Source: Ligustrum vulgare (lineage: Eukaryota > Streptophyta > Magnoliopsida > Lamiales > Oleaceae). Taken from it: 64,000 nt of DNA. Below are positions 33,189-46,800 of the stretch, one piece after another. Position 1 is the first letter of the stretch. Every line of letters begins with the position of its first letter. The stretch is taken from the NCBI GenBank assembly GCA_963555705.1, contig OY743171.1, forward strand, positions 20,025,352 to 20,089,351. The letters are read 5' to 3'. The translations under genes and the position numbers were made by a program. The notes beneath the pieces are model-generated. The model had not been told where the DNA came from. It saw nothing but the letters and a program-made list of their open reading frames with translations, and did not search any database.

Positions 33189-34356
33189 TAGGGTTGTACA
33201 ATGAAACCATCAAACAGTCAAATCGAAATGAAATCGCAATTTCGAAACAGTTGGTTCGAATCCACGTGAACCTGTCAACGTTTCGGGTTTGACCCAAACC
33301 AAACCGCTTTTGGTTTGGTTTGGTTTAGGTTTCATTTTTCAAAACCCGTTTCAAACCGCCAACCCACTAAACAATTACAATTAAAATTCAATTTTTTAAT
33401 TACAAAAAAAAAAATTACAGAATTTTTTACTACTTTTATTTTCAATTTACACTTCACTTCAAATTTTTATACACATTGTTGTCTTAATTTTCCCCCAGGT
33501 CCAACCCACCCCAAGGCCCAAACAAACCAAGCCCAACAAAATGAAATAATCTGATAAACTTAGTCACTTAGTTGCTTCTCGCCCAGAATAATAAAATTAG
33601 TTCTTCCACTTCCACAATAAAGACTTCAAGGCTTGCCCTAACTAGTTCACTGACCTTTTCTTTTGCTGCGATGCGAGCTGCGCTCCTTGGTCCTCGTCGC
33701 GCCGTCTATCGCTGATGGAAAATAACATCATTCACGACGTCTTCCAGCTGGTATTTTACTATTTTTCAATTGTTTAGAGTTTGAAGCCGTCTGTATTCTG
33801 TTTGCACTTCGCACTTCGATCTGACCTTTTTTTTATATTATATTATACAATGTCAAAGGAAGATATCATTAGGCAAAACATTTTAGAATTATACTGGAAG
33901 TTGCTTATTTTGTATCTATTTTGGAATCAATAAATCTATTTTGTAATGTTGTGATCACTAGTTTGTACTTTTGTGTTATCTATTAGGTTTTTTTGATATT
34001 ATTGTAATCGTTTGCTTGTGTTTGTGCCTTTGCCTTTGTATCTATCTTAGAAGTTGTTTACCTATATGTTTTAATTTTGTTAGTCTTATAACATCTATTC
34101 GTAATGACTTTGAGTTATTTGCAATTAATTTTGATGTCTTCATTTAAAATTCTATTTCAACAGTTATTTTAACTCAATCTACATATATTAGTTTAGTTTC
34201 GTTTGCAAACTGCGGTTTAAAAACGTACCAAACCGCAAAAAATGGTTTGATTTGGTCTGGTTTAGGAAATAAAATGGTTTGGTTTGGGTTGGAAAAAAGT
34301 CAAACCGCTTTAAACGGTTTGGTTTGAAAAATTATCAAAAATCGTTTACACCCCTA
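33189..34356. mobile_element. Non-autonomous hAT-type element (1168 bp), perfect 8-bp duplication
   Basis: Begins TAGGGTTGTACA and ends TTTACACCCCTA, flanked by a perfect CTTTTGAC duplication (33181-33188 and 34357-34364). Subterminal TTTGGTTTGGTTTAGG-type tracts lie at both ends. Internally, 33660-33760 is GC-rich and exon-like, with an ATG opening a frame MENNIIHDVFQL that stops at a GTATTTT donor-like site. This could be captured host sequence. No transposase. Confidence 0.9.
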
Positions 34357-34364
34357 CTTTTGAC

Positions 34365-35674
34365 GACTCGATGAAAAATAAAATGTCAGGTTGTATTTGA
34401 AAATATATAAATATACCCTTTATTAAATGTACCATTTATCTAATTATAAACAAAGAAATAAAATAAAATAAAGATATATACACCACAACCCCAAATTACC
34501 ATGATTTCCCCTTCTTCCCAACCTACCCCTAACACCATCATCAATCCACATTTTCCAACATCATTTAACACTAATATCTTTAAATGCATGAAGAGAAGAT
34601 TATTTAGAGATTGTTGTGTACATAAGAATTATTTAGAGAAGATTAGAAGGTTATTTATTTAATTTTATTTATGTCTATTTTGTAAATAAAGAAAATATTT
34701 TAAATTGTAGTGTATAAGATAATTTTTGTTGTGGCAATATAGCCACCTTTTTTATTTCAATATTTCATATTTTACAGTTAAATTAAATTGAAGGTATAGT
34801 TATGTTGCATACAAGGTTGATTTTGCCAAAATTTTGAGAGGCGGGGATATTTTGAGCAAAATATTTACATGCCATGGAGGGTTTGTGCAAAAAGGTTTAC
34901 ATTTCAAGGATGTTTTGTGCCAAACGTTTATATATGCTACTGTTTCATTCAATTACAAATATGAGGGAATAATTTATTCTTGTGCATTGACGATTTTAAT
35001 CTTGAAATTTCTGCCAAATTGTTAGCACATCATTTAACAGCAGAAATTAACAGTTTTGGACGGTAAGGATGGATTTCTCAAGCAAAGGTGATTTTGAGGG
35101 TGTAACTGCAAAAAATGAAATGATCGGGATGATTTCCACAATACAACCAAACGATAATGACATTTTTCGTTGTTTACCCTTTATAAAATTGTTTCTTCTA
35201 GTTAAAAAAGATTTTAGAAAAAATTAATCCAATATAACTTCCTACAAAAGTTCGTCATAAATAGAGATCTTTTAGAAATTAATTTCAAACACTAACAGTA
35301 GAAATGAAAGCACAAATTATGACATACCAACTCTAATTATATTAGTACTTCCATAGTACCATTTTATGGTTGTTCCTTATCTATATCTATATCTAAAAGT
35401 AACTGAGAATCTTGCCATTTAATTTTGACCATAATCTCAATTGTCAACAAATCTAATTATTTTATGGAATCTGATCCAATTAAACCGAAGATTTAAATCC
35501 CAACCCCCCACTTCATGAACCAGGTCATAAAATGTGGATCTAGTTAGCACTCCATGATTTACATCGGCTTATGAATTGAAAATTAACAATTGTATTTCTT
35601 CAGACGTGGATAAATTTGGAATCAATACATATTCATCTTCCTCCTCCTCTTCCTCTTCATATTCAACTTCAACA
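34365..35674. other. Unassigned spacer
   Basis: No domain recognised. A 63-codon plus-strand frame (34834-35025) lies in a stretch with the repeated phrases TTTGTGCAAAAAGGTTTACA and TTTTGTGCCAAACGTTTA, so a decayed internal repeat is likely. Confidence 0.35.
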
Positions 35675-36906
35675 TGTGATAAGTATATTTTATATACTTA
35701 TGTTATTTCCTAAATGTATAAATTATTAAAAAGTGGAGCAAAATTTATTAGTAATTTTGTGTGTTTCGTGGTATTTATGAAAAATCCTAATTTGGAGATG
35801 AATTAAAAAAAAAATTGTTACAAAGGGACCAACAATTGAAGAAATTGATCTTGAAGGACTAACAATTGAAGAAATTATGATGGTTGAAAATTTAAAATAA
35901 TGTTGGAGATAATGAAAATTATAGTGGATGAATAAAGAATGATAGTGGATGGAAAATAGTGATAGTGGATGGAAAAGAAAGATAATGTTAGATGAGTGGA
36001 GATAATGGAATAGTGGAGATGATGTTGGATGAGTGGAGATAATGGATGTAGTTGAGGGATGTAGTTGAGGGATGGATTAATGATTAAAAAAAAAATTGAT
36101 GAATTCTTGGTTATAAATAGAAGGGAGTTGAGAATAGTTGAGGGGAGGAAAAATAAGAGAGAAAGAAGAAAAGAGAATTCGAAAGGCTTCCTACGTACAT
36201 CTTTCATGATAGGTTTTATCTATTTCTCTTGTTCTAATTTGATTATTATGTTCTAAATATTTTATACTAAGGTTGACGATAAAACTCGTTTAATTTCAAA
36301 GTTATTTGGTTATCGTATTAATTCCGTTTGTTTGAAATGTTTATGATTCTTGTTTATTCGGATAATTAATTCACATGTTCTTTCATCTTTAATATCAAGC
36401 ATTTTTGATAGTTAGAAATTTGATTAATTAATCCATGCTTGGTTTTCAATTAAGTTATTATCTTTGATTTCTCGTTTTCTTTGAAATTGATTCGAGAAAT
36501 GCTTGTATAATTTGTTTAAGAAGTAAAGAAGAAATGTAATTGAGATTTATTTAATTTGGGTCTTATTGTTAAATCTAGAGGTAACAATAAATTGATTTTG
36601 ATTTGTTGCTCAAAATTTAGAATTAATTGATAACCAAATAATTATATTGTTAAATTGTGGTGGATTCTAAAACCTTAGTACTTTGTCATTTATTAAATTT
36701 CTCTAAAATTTTTATTTTGCATTATTTACATTTTAATTAATTTCAATTAATTCAAACAAACTTGATTTTTCTCGACTAGCTGGAACTATAATTAATTAAG
36801 ATTGAACTACACTTTCATAAAATTTGTAGTTTTGTGGGATCAATCTCGTATTCATTAATTTATATCACATAGATTCCCGTGCTTGCGAGTAAATTATAAC
36901 ATAACA
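35675..36906 (+). repeat. Athila/Tat-type LTR, about 1.2 kb
   Basis: Starts TGTGATAAGTATATTTTATA and ends CATAACA just before an Athila/Tat-style primer-binding site. It contains CCCGTGCTTGCGAG near the end, common in these LTRs. No second LTR or pol is in the window; the internal region (36907-37727) is a short remnant before the Tat LTR at 37728. Minus-strand frames such as 35875-36207 are AT-rich chance frames. Confidence 0.6.
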
Positions 36907-36908
36907 AG

Positions 36909-36931
36909 TTTTTTGACGCCATTGCTGGGAA
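36909..36931 (+). promoter_or_regulatory. Primer-binding site of the Athila/Tat-type element (decayed)
   Basis: TTTTTTGACGCCATTGCTGGG is a mutated form of the TTTTGGCGCCGTTGCCGGGG leader that follows 5' LTRs of Athila/Tat elements. Confidence 0.65.
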
Positions 36932-37079
36932 AGTGCATTTGAAAGTTGATTCAACCTTAGTTAATTTTATTCTTGACTAATTATAATTAAGATTCTAGCT
37001 TTGTTAAAAAAAAAAATAATAAAAAAAATCGATCTACTTTTTATTTTGTATGTGTATGTAAATTACTAACTTAACCTTC

Positions 37080-37215
37080 GTTCGGCGGCGCATTATAATC
37101 CAACTCAAATAAAAAATTTAAATTACACAATTTTTCAAACCACTTTTTAATCATACACATTTTTTCTCTTCAATTTTTAACTACACATTTTACCTAGAAT
37201 ACAAAAATAAATTTT
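37080..37215. repeat. Dispersed repeat family 2, copy f
   Basis: Begins CGTTCGGCGGCGCAT and carries AAACCACTTTTTAATCATAC and ACTACACATTTTACCTAGAA, as in the other copies. Confidence 0.6.
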
Positions 37216-37727
37216 CTATCACCTATTTAAATAGCCATCAAACTCATCCTTATATTATATTATATTATTGTTTGTGTTATTTCCTGTAGGAAAAGATAGT
37301 TGGACCACATGGACGTTATTGAAATGATAAAAAAGCTCCTGTACATATCAAAGACACGACGAACAACTTTATATCGGTGCTTTCTTTTTCTTATCTTAAA
37401 TTAGTTACTTGAGTTATAACTTTATTATTTTCAATAGTTTTTTGTTTAAAAAAATCATAAAAAATTGAAAAATAATAATTTTTTTTTTGTTTAATTTGAG
37501 ATTTTGCAATATTGGAAATTATTTGACAAAAAGACTATTAACATACCTAAGGAAAGTGGGTTTTAAGTAGTACTGCGGTGACCTCTCCACTTTCCTGGAA
37601 GCCTAACTAGTTTCGCAATATTCAATTTTGGAAGATGTCAAAGTATGGTGAGAAGATAAAATTATTGTTCAAATGCACTTAGGATGCAATTAAAAGTCAA
37701 AAAGTATAAAAAAAATTGAATGGTTTA

Positions 37728-38410
37728 TGTTCACCACAAAATCTGATAAGACCTTGGATCAATATGTCTCAGTTCCTCCCTCTTGAACATGTGGATCTCC
37801 TGCGCACTAGGACAAACAATCAGCTTGCAGAGGAGGCCGAGGTGGCTCCCATTTGCACTCCGATACTTAAGTCAGTACTCATTTCAAGCAAGTATGAATT
37901 GGGTGTGGAAAATATAAGTCTGTAAAAGAGAGAAAAATGAGTGAGAGTAAAATATTGAGTTATAGTATTGAATTACCAACCTCTTCCTTGCAGGCAAGTG
38001 TGATCTATTTATAGAATGAGTAATTCTCTTAGATTGTGACACGTGTTATGCTTGACACATGTCTTTACCCTAGCCGTTGAGGAGGTAAACCACTTTCTTG
38101 GATGTAATCATTGCTACAAGCCGTAGGAGAGGGGTGCCTGTCATATCCTTCATAAAGGTAACGTTTTTTCAAGCCACAGTCAACTGGAGATAGTTACGTA
38201 TCTCTGACATTCTCCATTGTCCCATCTCAGATCCGGGGTGTTACAATATGACACATCGGCTTATTATAAACCAGTTTGGACAGAGAGGGTCCAAGCGATG
38301 TACCACCTCGGTGGTTGAACCAAGGGAAAACCCTAAGTTCCAGTCATAGCTGGGGTCTATTGGGCCTCTCTTGGAGATCCGTTGGGCTCATGTTGGGCAC
38401 GGTCTCAACA
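37728..38410 (-). repeat. 3' LTR of the Tat element (683 bp)
   Basis: On the minus strand it reads TGTTGAGACCGTGCCC to TTTTGTGGTGAACA, with TGTT/AACA ends, preceded by TTTGAGGGACTAG. A TATAAATAG box sits mid-LTR. No partner LTR remains in the window, so the boundaries rest on motif structure alone. Confidence 0.65.
38005..38013 (-). promoter_or_regulatory. LTR TATA box
   Basis: TATAAATAG on the minus strand in the middle of the 37728-38410 LTR, the expected U3 promoter position. Confidence 0.6.
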
Positions 38411-39508
38411 CTAGTCCCTCAAATCCGATGTGGTCATTTATGAGCGGATCGAATTTGCCATAGAATTGAAGCTATGGTTCTGTTATGGGAACTTTCTGTA
38501 AGCGAATCAGCCACATGATCGTAGTTTGTCCTATTTTTGTTATTCCCAATGCTTTCTAATTAATCCGAGGTCAATTACCTAAGGATCATTAGGTGATGCT
38601 TCGAGTTCATGGGGTGGGATGTAATTCTTAGTGAGGCGCGGACTCAAGGAAACGTCGACCTGTTATTCCTATTTTCCCTTCCAGATGGATGTTGGGATAT
38701 GTTAGCGTGTCCCCTAGGCGGCGCATTTATGGCAAAGAAATAGCTGGCATCCATTTCCAAGAAATATGAAGGAAAAAAGGGGGAAGGGGCACCTTACTGC
38801 ACGTGTAGTACACCTTAGCAACTGAATGGTCTTTCTCCATCTCTCTGCAGTTATTGTTTTAATCAACTCTTCCCCTAAGATACTTGGATTATCTAAATCA
38901 ATCATGAGGCTCAAAGATCAAGGGCTTGAGACTGTTGGGTTCCTTATAATGCTTCCTTCGTCCCATCCTTTTGCCTTTACCACATTCTTAGAATTTCCTT
39001 AACAACTCTCTGCGAAAATCGTTTCACTCGCCCTTTTTTCGTGAACCTTTTAGCAACTCTTGAGGATTTTCAACTTAGAAAATCGTCCCAACCATCCAAC
39101 ATCCTCCATTGGTGCATTTTTCTTTCGAGCATCCAACCTTGAACGCTAATTTTCTGCAGGTAAATTTCTTTTCCTCTGCGTGTACAAAACCTTTTTATTT
39201 TTAACCTTCGAGTGCTGGTTTGAAAACTCCATTTTGCATTTTTTTCTTCCTTTTGGTAAGTTTGGACTTTTTAAGAAAAAAAATGGAAAGAGTTGGGGGA
39301 ACGGGTTCACAGGAACTATTGACAATGACGATTCCTATAAGAGATTTATGCCCATTGTCTTTTTCAATTTTTAGTTCTCGCTTGTTTAGGGAACAGATTA
39401 AGCGAAGGAATAGAAAATACGGCAGTATAATAATTTAGATGATTCTGACAGTGAAGAAGAAAAGAACCAGACCTACATGGCACACTTATCTTTCGACAAG
39501 AGGCCTCT
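38411..39508. other. Leader between the Tat LTR and the antisense extra gene
   Basis: No long frame. 38930-39180 is pyrimidine-rich (CTTCCTTCGTCCCATCC, CTTTCGAGCATCC) like a plus-strand 5' leader, and TTTCTGCAGGTAAATTTC near 39155 could hold a splice site. It may contain the promoter and leader of the plus-strand gene. A short plus-strand frame at 39180-39374 is unassigned. Confidence 0.35.
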
Positions 39509-40811
39509 TTGCGGGAACTCCGAAGTAAGAGGGATAGAGACTTGAGGAGAGAAGAGACGGTGGGCTCTTCTTCTAGTCAGCAAGACCTTGGTTTGGGTGC
39601 TAGGGCTCCATTTAGGGCGCATAGAGAAGAATTAGGGTTATCTAAGGAGGAAATAGCCCAAGTTGAAGGTTGGGTCGATCATGTGAACAAAGTGTCAGGG
39701 TACCACGTGGATCCTGATTCGAACCCGGAGTTATGGGAAAGCAGTGAGATAGCTTCAGAAATTCTGGGTGTCGATCTGGTAGGTGCTTTTGCGAAGTTCA
39801 GGATACCAGAAGGGGTTCAATTGGTGCATCCCACACCTTCTTTCCTACCCTGCAGCCCTCCCCCAGGCCAGGTGGCAGTTTGTTATGATACTTTGTCTTG
39901 TGGGATGAGGCTGCCCCTGCACCCTTTTTTCAGGGCTCTGCTTAGGAGCTACAACCTATGTCCTTACCAGTTAGCTCCAAACTTCTGGACACAAGTCGTC
40001 GGCACCTGGCTGGTGTGGCAAGAGGTCAACCCTGACTACCCCATCTCGTTGCATATAATCCACTCCCTATACACCCTAAAGAAATCTGTTAGGAGGGATA
40101 TAAGGATGTGAGGTCGGACCTTAAAGACTGGCATTATCTATCTCCCCGGGGCTCTTACCCCCTATCATCACTGGCACCCTACTTCTATAAAGAATTGGAG
40201 GAACCAGTGGTTCTGGGTTGCGGGGGAGTGGCAAAGCTCACCTGTGGACCCCACACCGAAAATCACCGTTTCCCGAACTCTTTCCTCCCCACGTGAGTCT
40301 TACTTTGTTTCGCATGTTCAAGTGTTGTGTGCATGCCCTATGCTTCCCATTTTTGCTCATCGTTTTTAATTTATTTTTTTACTTTGTTTGCTATGCCAGG
40401 GTCAACTTTCGCCTATCTTCTCTCCGACGCGGATTTATCAGCGGTGAGGCACTTATTTGCCTTCCGCGGCATTTTTTAGAGAGTCATCCAACAAAACAAA
40501 CTCTTTGTCCAACACGGCCTTATGAGAGCCATGAATGAGTAGAATTCTCTATCGTCTCTATAACTTCTACTTTAGCATTCCGAGTCTCATCTCCCTTTCT
40601 CTACTACTAGGCTCTAAGGACTTTCCCAAGATTTCTCTGAAGGGGCTTATGTCCAAGAAGATCCCTCCTGCCCTTCGCTACAACAGCGAGATTGAGAGGA
40701 AACAAAAAATAGTACTTGTCAATCTGCAAGTGGGGGTCGCAAAAGAGGTGTTTGAAGCGTCCACTGCCCAACTCGAAGGCCCTCTTCCAGCACTCTTGCC
40801 ACCCCCCAGTG

Positions 40812-43800
40812 TGTAGCGACCAAGAATTTTTATGCAATTTAATAATTATTTCAAAGTTTCGAAAAACGTGTCGCTGCGATCTCATCCATTTTTAAGTTAA
40901 CGTCACGACGCGTTCGTCTAGCCACATCGAGAAATATCGAATTAATTCCATTTTAAAAATATATTCCGAATTTCTAAAATTATATCATTTTTATTTATTT
41001 ATTTATTTTATTTCTTTCAAACTTGTTTTAAAGTCCAAATCATGTTTAGCTTATTTTATCAGATCCATTTTTCTCAACTCAGTTGAATTCACGCGTATTA
41101 ATTTCTCGATTTCCGTTCCTTGTGTTTCAACCCATAAATTTTCCAACATACCCCACCAACCCATACTCCACCCCATACCTATCAAACCCCCACTAACCTA
41201 AACCCATACTCTTCACATCACCCAACACCCTCTTTATACGCATCCCGTCCCCCTTCAGTTTCAGCAATTCCAGCAACCTCTCGACCAAGCAACCACCATT
41301 CTGTCCAGCAACTCAACTCCAAACCGCCACCACCACCTCCTTCCTCATCTTCATCATCTTCACCATCATCACCACCGCACAACAGCCCAGTCGCCAGCCC
41401 TCCCCCATCAATCATCATCATCACCACCAGCACACTGCCAAGATCCCAATCATCACCACCGCCACCTCCAACTCACCTCCACCAGCGGCCTCCTCCCAAC
41501 TCCATCGCAATCCCATTTCCAGCAACCAACTTAGCTCCTCGCAGCTCCATTTTCAGCCTCCACTCCAGCAAGGTAACGCCCCCTTCTCCTTCATCATCAT
41601 CATCACCATCACCATCACCATCACCATTACCCGCACCACTGCACCGCCCCCAACGCAGCCACTGCCTCTTCCCAGCATCACCAACACAACCACTTCGACC
41701 CACCGTTTACCTCATCACCTGCAGCACCACCACAAACCTCCAACTCACCACATCCATCACGCCACCACCCAACGCACCACCTCAACCACCACTGGCACAT
41801 TCCAGCAGCCGCCACCACTCATCGCACAACCACTGCACATAGAAGCCAGAATCACGCCATCATCATCATCACCTCCGCGAACCCAACTTCAATCGCGATC
41901 CAAAATCAAAAACCCAAAACCACAAAATAAGACATAACCCATACTTACCTACCTCGATCGCCGGTTCCTTCGCCGGAAAGATCACTAACCCAGCTCGTTT
42001 TGACTTCGGTTTCACGCCATTTTCCAGCACCCAAAACTGCACCAAATCCACACAAACCTAGCCTAGTGGAACCCTCGCCGTTGGCCGCATCCTGCGCCGG
42101 CGTTGCGCCGGCGAACCGCCGGCTGGAAGACGGACTTCTTCCTCCTCCGTCGCGTCTCTCCTCCCTCTGCTCCGATGAAATGGGTAGGAGAGAGAGAAAG
42201 ATTTGATTTTATAAAATTTTGATTTTTCAAATTTGCAGCTTGGTCCCTGAAGTTTTAAATTGTTTCAAATCAGTCCTCAAGTTTTAAAATAATCTATAGC
42301 AGTCCCTACAGCTTAAATATTTTTAAATCTTACTTTAAAGTTTCAAAAGTTATTATTTTAACCCTAAGTATCAAACCCATTTTATTTTAGTCCTTGCTGA
42401 TTTAATCTATTTGATTTTAAGCCTAAGTTTTAAAAGATTTACATTTTAGCCCCCATAGTTTTCAATTGTTTCACATCAGCCCCTATAGCTTTATAAACTT
42501 ATCATTTCAGCCCCTTATGTTTCGAAATGATTTTAATCAACCCCTTATTTTTAAAATATATTATTTCAACCCCATTGTTTTGAGTTTACGACCCAACTTT
42601 TAAAAGGTTTACATTTTAGTCCCAAATGTTTAATAGCAATCATTTAAGCCTTCATATTTTAAAGTCTTTCGATTTGGTCCATATTGATGATAAATACATG
42701 TACACGTATATTTATAAAACTCGAGTTTCAAAGATATTCATTTTAGTCCTTCAATTTTCAAAGTATTCATTTTAGTCCTCCAACTTTCAAAATTAGCGAT
42801 TTCAATCCCTAAATTATACTCTATCATTTTAACTATAAAATTCAAAAGACTAATTCGATTTAATCTTCTAATTGGCTAGACGAAGCGTACGGAGAATTAA
42901 AGAATGGAAGTCGTTTCCCGCTCAATCACACTCGTCAAGTTTAAGGTAGACTCGCCCCTATTAATTGATTTAAATTATGATTGCATGTGAATGTATCATG
43001 ACTTGTAAAAGTCATATTTTTTTGTAAGAAAAGGCGATGAGAATGTATTTCTTCGAAAATAATTATGATGTTAATGAGTACGCGGGCATGATTGGGAAAA
43101 GGCCCCTTGAGGGAGCCCACCCGGTACTAGAGAAATGATGTTATGCATAACATGTGCCTTATGTGCACAAGAAAGAAAAGAAGTAAGAAGACCCGTGCTG
43201 AAATGCACAACATGAGATCTATCAAGAGCCAATTTATAAAGAGCCTATGATTTTTCAGAAAGAAGCCAAGTGCTTAAATGCACAAGAAGAGCAACCCACA
43301 CCCTATGTTTTATAAAGAGCCTATGATTTTTCAAAAGAAGCCAAGTGCTTAAATGCACAAGAAGAGCAACCCACACCCTATGTTTTCTAAAGAGCCTGCA
43401 TTTATGTGTTCAATTATATTGTAGATTAATTAATTGGCGATGAGTCTACTGAGTATTTCATTCGAAATGCTCAACCTGTTATTTTAACAGTTTTGCAGAT
43501 CTCGGAGATGGTGGCAAGTGATGGATGATGGTGGCAATAACCGTTAAAGGGTTGAAATGTCTTACTTTAATGATTTCCGTAATTTCCAACAATAGATAAT
43601 TTTGAGAATCTCAATTATTTGAGAAGTTATGACATCGTTAACTGCTTTACAAAATTAATGGTTCGATTTCCCATTTCAAGTTGTTTCATAAATGTTTTCA
43701 ATCTTATCGACCATTACAGCTTATTTAATGTTGCCAAAAATGAATTTCAGTTATTTCTTCCGTTAAAATATTTTTCGAAAAAATTAAATCAGAAAATGAC

Positions 43801-43836
43801 GTGGTGAACCGGGTATACGGAACTCGGGGCGCTACA
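40812..43836 (+). repeat. 5' LTR (3025 bp)
   Basis: TGTAGCGACCAAG to GGGGCGCTACA. In order it holds an AT-rich start; a C-rich (CAC/ATC) low-complexity block at 41150-41880; a GC-rich block (GCGCCGGCGTTGCGCCGGCG) near 42095; a long degenerate array of TTTAGTCCC-like phrases (42230-42790); and a duplicated 75-bp unit (43237-43386). Frames of 60-76 codons in the C-rich block are low-complexity artefacts. Confidence 0.95.
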
Positions 43837-43839
43837 GCT

Positions 43840-43852
43840 TGGTATCAGAGCC
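43840..43852 (+). promoter_or_regulatory. Primer-binding site (initiator tRNA-Met)
   Basis: TGGTATCAGAGCC lies three bases after the 5' LTR, complementary to the initiator tRNA-Met 3' end. Confidence 0.9.
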
Positions 43853-46800
43853 AGTCTGCGTTTCTGTAGACTGGTAAGTTTCAAAAAGAAATTTTCAAGA
43901 AAACGTTTTCCGTTATGTAATTATTAATGAAGATTGCCACTGCCATCATTCGTTCCACCGACTCCGAGGTAAAGAAATATAAGATGTTTAAAGTTATTTC
44001 AGTATTTCGAATACTTATTTTACTGATTTATGAGAAAGAATGAAGAGTATTTCGGATACTTATTTTAATGATTTATGAGAAAGAGAAAGAAGATTTATGA
44101 TGTCGTTATGCTTGTTAAAACTTACTTGCTTAAATGCATGAGAAAGAAGTAAAGACTATGAGTACGACTCGGATAAGGCCCTAGCGAGGGAGCCGGGTCG
44201 TTACTAAAGAGAAAGAGATTTTATCCGAATAAGAAAGAAAGAAATAAGTTTTGAAGCATAACGAGAAATTTTTTTTTTCAGAAAGAAAAGAAAAGAAAGA
44301 GAACGAGTGTTGAGCATAATGGGAATAATATGACTTAAGAATGATTTTATAATAATTTTTGTCCTCGAACTTAGAAATGATGAACCCTAACTGGACTTTG
44401 CATAATTTATTTTAGACATGGCACCATTTACGAGAAGTCAATAGAAAAGATTAGACAATATTTTCGGAATATATCAACGAGAGATAGCAAGCCAATTTTA
44501 TGAAGATGTGATGAGATGTTGCGATTATGAGTAATATGATTTTATTGAGACTTGTATGAGAAGAATTATGAAATTTGAGATTTAAAGTTTTGATTCTAAA
44601 TTATTGGGAATTAAGAATTGATATTGTGTTTGAGTAAGTGAATTATGCCTCTGTGTTGAAGAATGTTTGACCTTGTGAAGAAATTTTGGAAATATTGATT
44701 TGTGGCATATATTTTATAAGTATGATGAATTAGTGGTCATTTTGAGCCAATTAATGTATTGAAGAAGTGATATCGTGATGTTAGAAAATATGATTTGAAA
44801 TTGTTATGTTGAGGAATGATGAAATGATTTTCTGGGATATTTTGTGGTATTGAAGTTCGTTGGAATTGTTGTCAATATTTAAATTATGGTGGTCAGATGT
44901 GGAATATAACTACAGGTTGTTATTGTTGGTTATGAAGTATACCTACAAGTTGGATAAGTCCAAATTACAAGGGAGACTCTGTCCGGAATTTTATCAGTTT
45001 GAGTTAAGAGCATGGTATGGTAAAGCAACCAACTAAGAGAATTGAGGTTAGACTTGCAAGTACATTTACACCGCAAGCAAGATTTAGTAAGTGATATAGA
45101 GGGATAATAACTCTTGAGATATTTTTGGCTTATTCGAAGCATAATCATTTTGTATTGGAGATAGTTATATTGAAATGATCTCCTTGTTGCACAATTTCAA
45201 AACAAGATGGTGTATACAACTACTGGGATGTCAAGGTACATTTTGAAATATGAGTGAAGATAAATATTATGGTGTTATTGAGAAGAATCTTGATTATTTT
45301 GAGAACGAATTGAGTACTAGTTGGAGATGATCACTTGTATTGGAGAATATTATAAATGATGAGGATATATGATAATACTGTCGATTTGTTTTGGAAGTTG
45401 ATTGGTAGATGATGCGTAAGATTTGGTTGTTTACAAGTAATAAGATTATTTGGAAAAGTCAGTTATCATGAATGAGAGATATTGGAAGTATTTTACAGTA
45501 TGACGCCCTTAAAGTATCGAGATTTATTATAGTGAGAATTTGGAGACATATGATCGAATGATTGGGACTATGTGAGATTATGATAATGGTCATAAGGTCG
45601 TTTGAATATTAAGGGTGCAATAGATGATTTTAAGGAGTAATGTGATGATGAGAACTGAAGGTGACGATGTATTGAGATTATGAAGTAAGTTGACTTTTCA
45701 TGAATCAGTTATGCTATGTTTGGTTCTAAGTGGAATTCGAGGAAAGACAAGTCTCAGTCATGGAAAATCGGGATTGCCTCATGATCAGTGAACGATTCAC
45801 GGATATACAATAAGTTTTCATTTATGATATTAGAAGATCATGAGAGAAAATTGTTAGAAGAAAGTGATGACAGAAATTTTATCAGGTCCTAAATTTGCTC
45901 AAGTATTGCAGAAGTAATGCATTGGAACGGAGGAAAGTTTATGATAAGATCCTACCTTGAAATTTTGGAAAGAGTTACTAATGGTATCTTGGTTCGAAAA
46001 TAAGAAATGCAATTTTATGTAATTTTCCTTGTGGAAATGAGGATCAGACTTCACTGTAATGACTTATTACGGAGTAGTGTGCAGAAAGAGCGGCAATGAC
46101 AGAATCCAAGATTTATTTAGTTTAAGAGATTGATATATAATCTTAGTGAGCAGATTGACGTACAAGGTTCACGTAATAGATATGATGGTTATTATATTGT
46201 AATCTTAGAGAGATTGATATGATTATTTGAGGTCATATGATGCAACGATAAGTGACATATTACATGATTACTACAAGATATGGGGACTAGACGGGTAATA
46301 GATGTTATGGTTATCCCGCGAAGGATTGTGTGAATATATGGAGTCAATTGATCTCATTTTGATGGGTTATTGCATTATGGTGAAATGTTACCTACGATTG
46401 AGAATCTTCATTTTGAGTCATAAGATATATGGATTTATTTAAGATTTTTGGTTATGCAGTTTCGATTACTTCTTATCGGTTGTATTTTTTTTGATGTGAG
46501 TAAAATATTTTACTACAATGATGGAAAACTTGAGATGATCAGTTGCGTGACTTTTTCTTATAAAAGAGATTGTATCTTTGGGTTAAGTAAACTTGATGAG
46601 GAATCCTATATAATTCACAGAAGTCTTATCCAATGGTGATAGACTTAATCAGAGTATTTGTTCAAATTGTGACATGAATTGAAGCTTTGGGTGAACAGGG
46701 AAATTGTATCATGAACTTCAGATTGGGAAGATAGGGAGATTTCTAAAGTTTGAGAATATCAGATTTGATTCTTATGATGATACTTTAAGTAAGTACCTTT

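Noticed and set aside
36065..36256. Small plus-strand frame inside the Athila/Tat-type LTR
   Set aside because: It lies within the LTR, is AT-rich and charged, and has no domain.
38229..38240. GGGGTGTTACA as a possible second LTR terminus
   Set aside because: It resembles a Tekay-type LTR end but sits inside the Tat LTR; no matching start, primer-binding site or duplication is present.
41218..42206. Glycine-, aspartate- or proline-rich open frames in the LTR (and the copies at 48567-49555)
   Set aside because: They translate a C-rich CAC/ATC low-complexity block of an LTR, occur in both LTRs, and have no domain or gene context.
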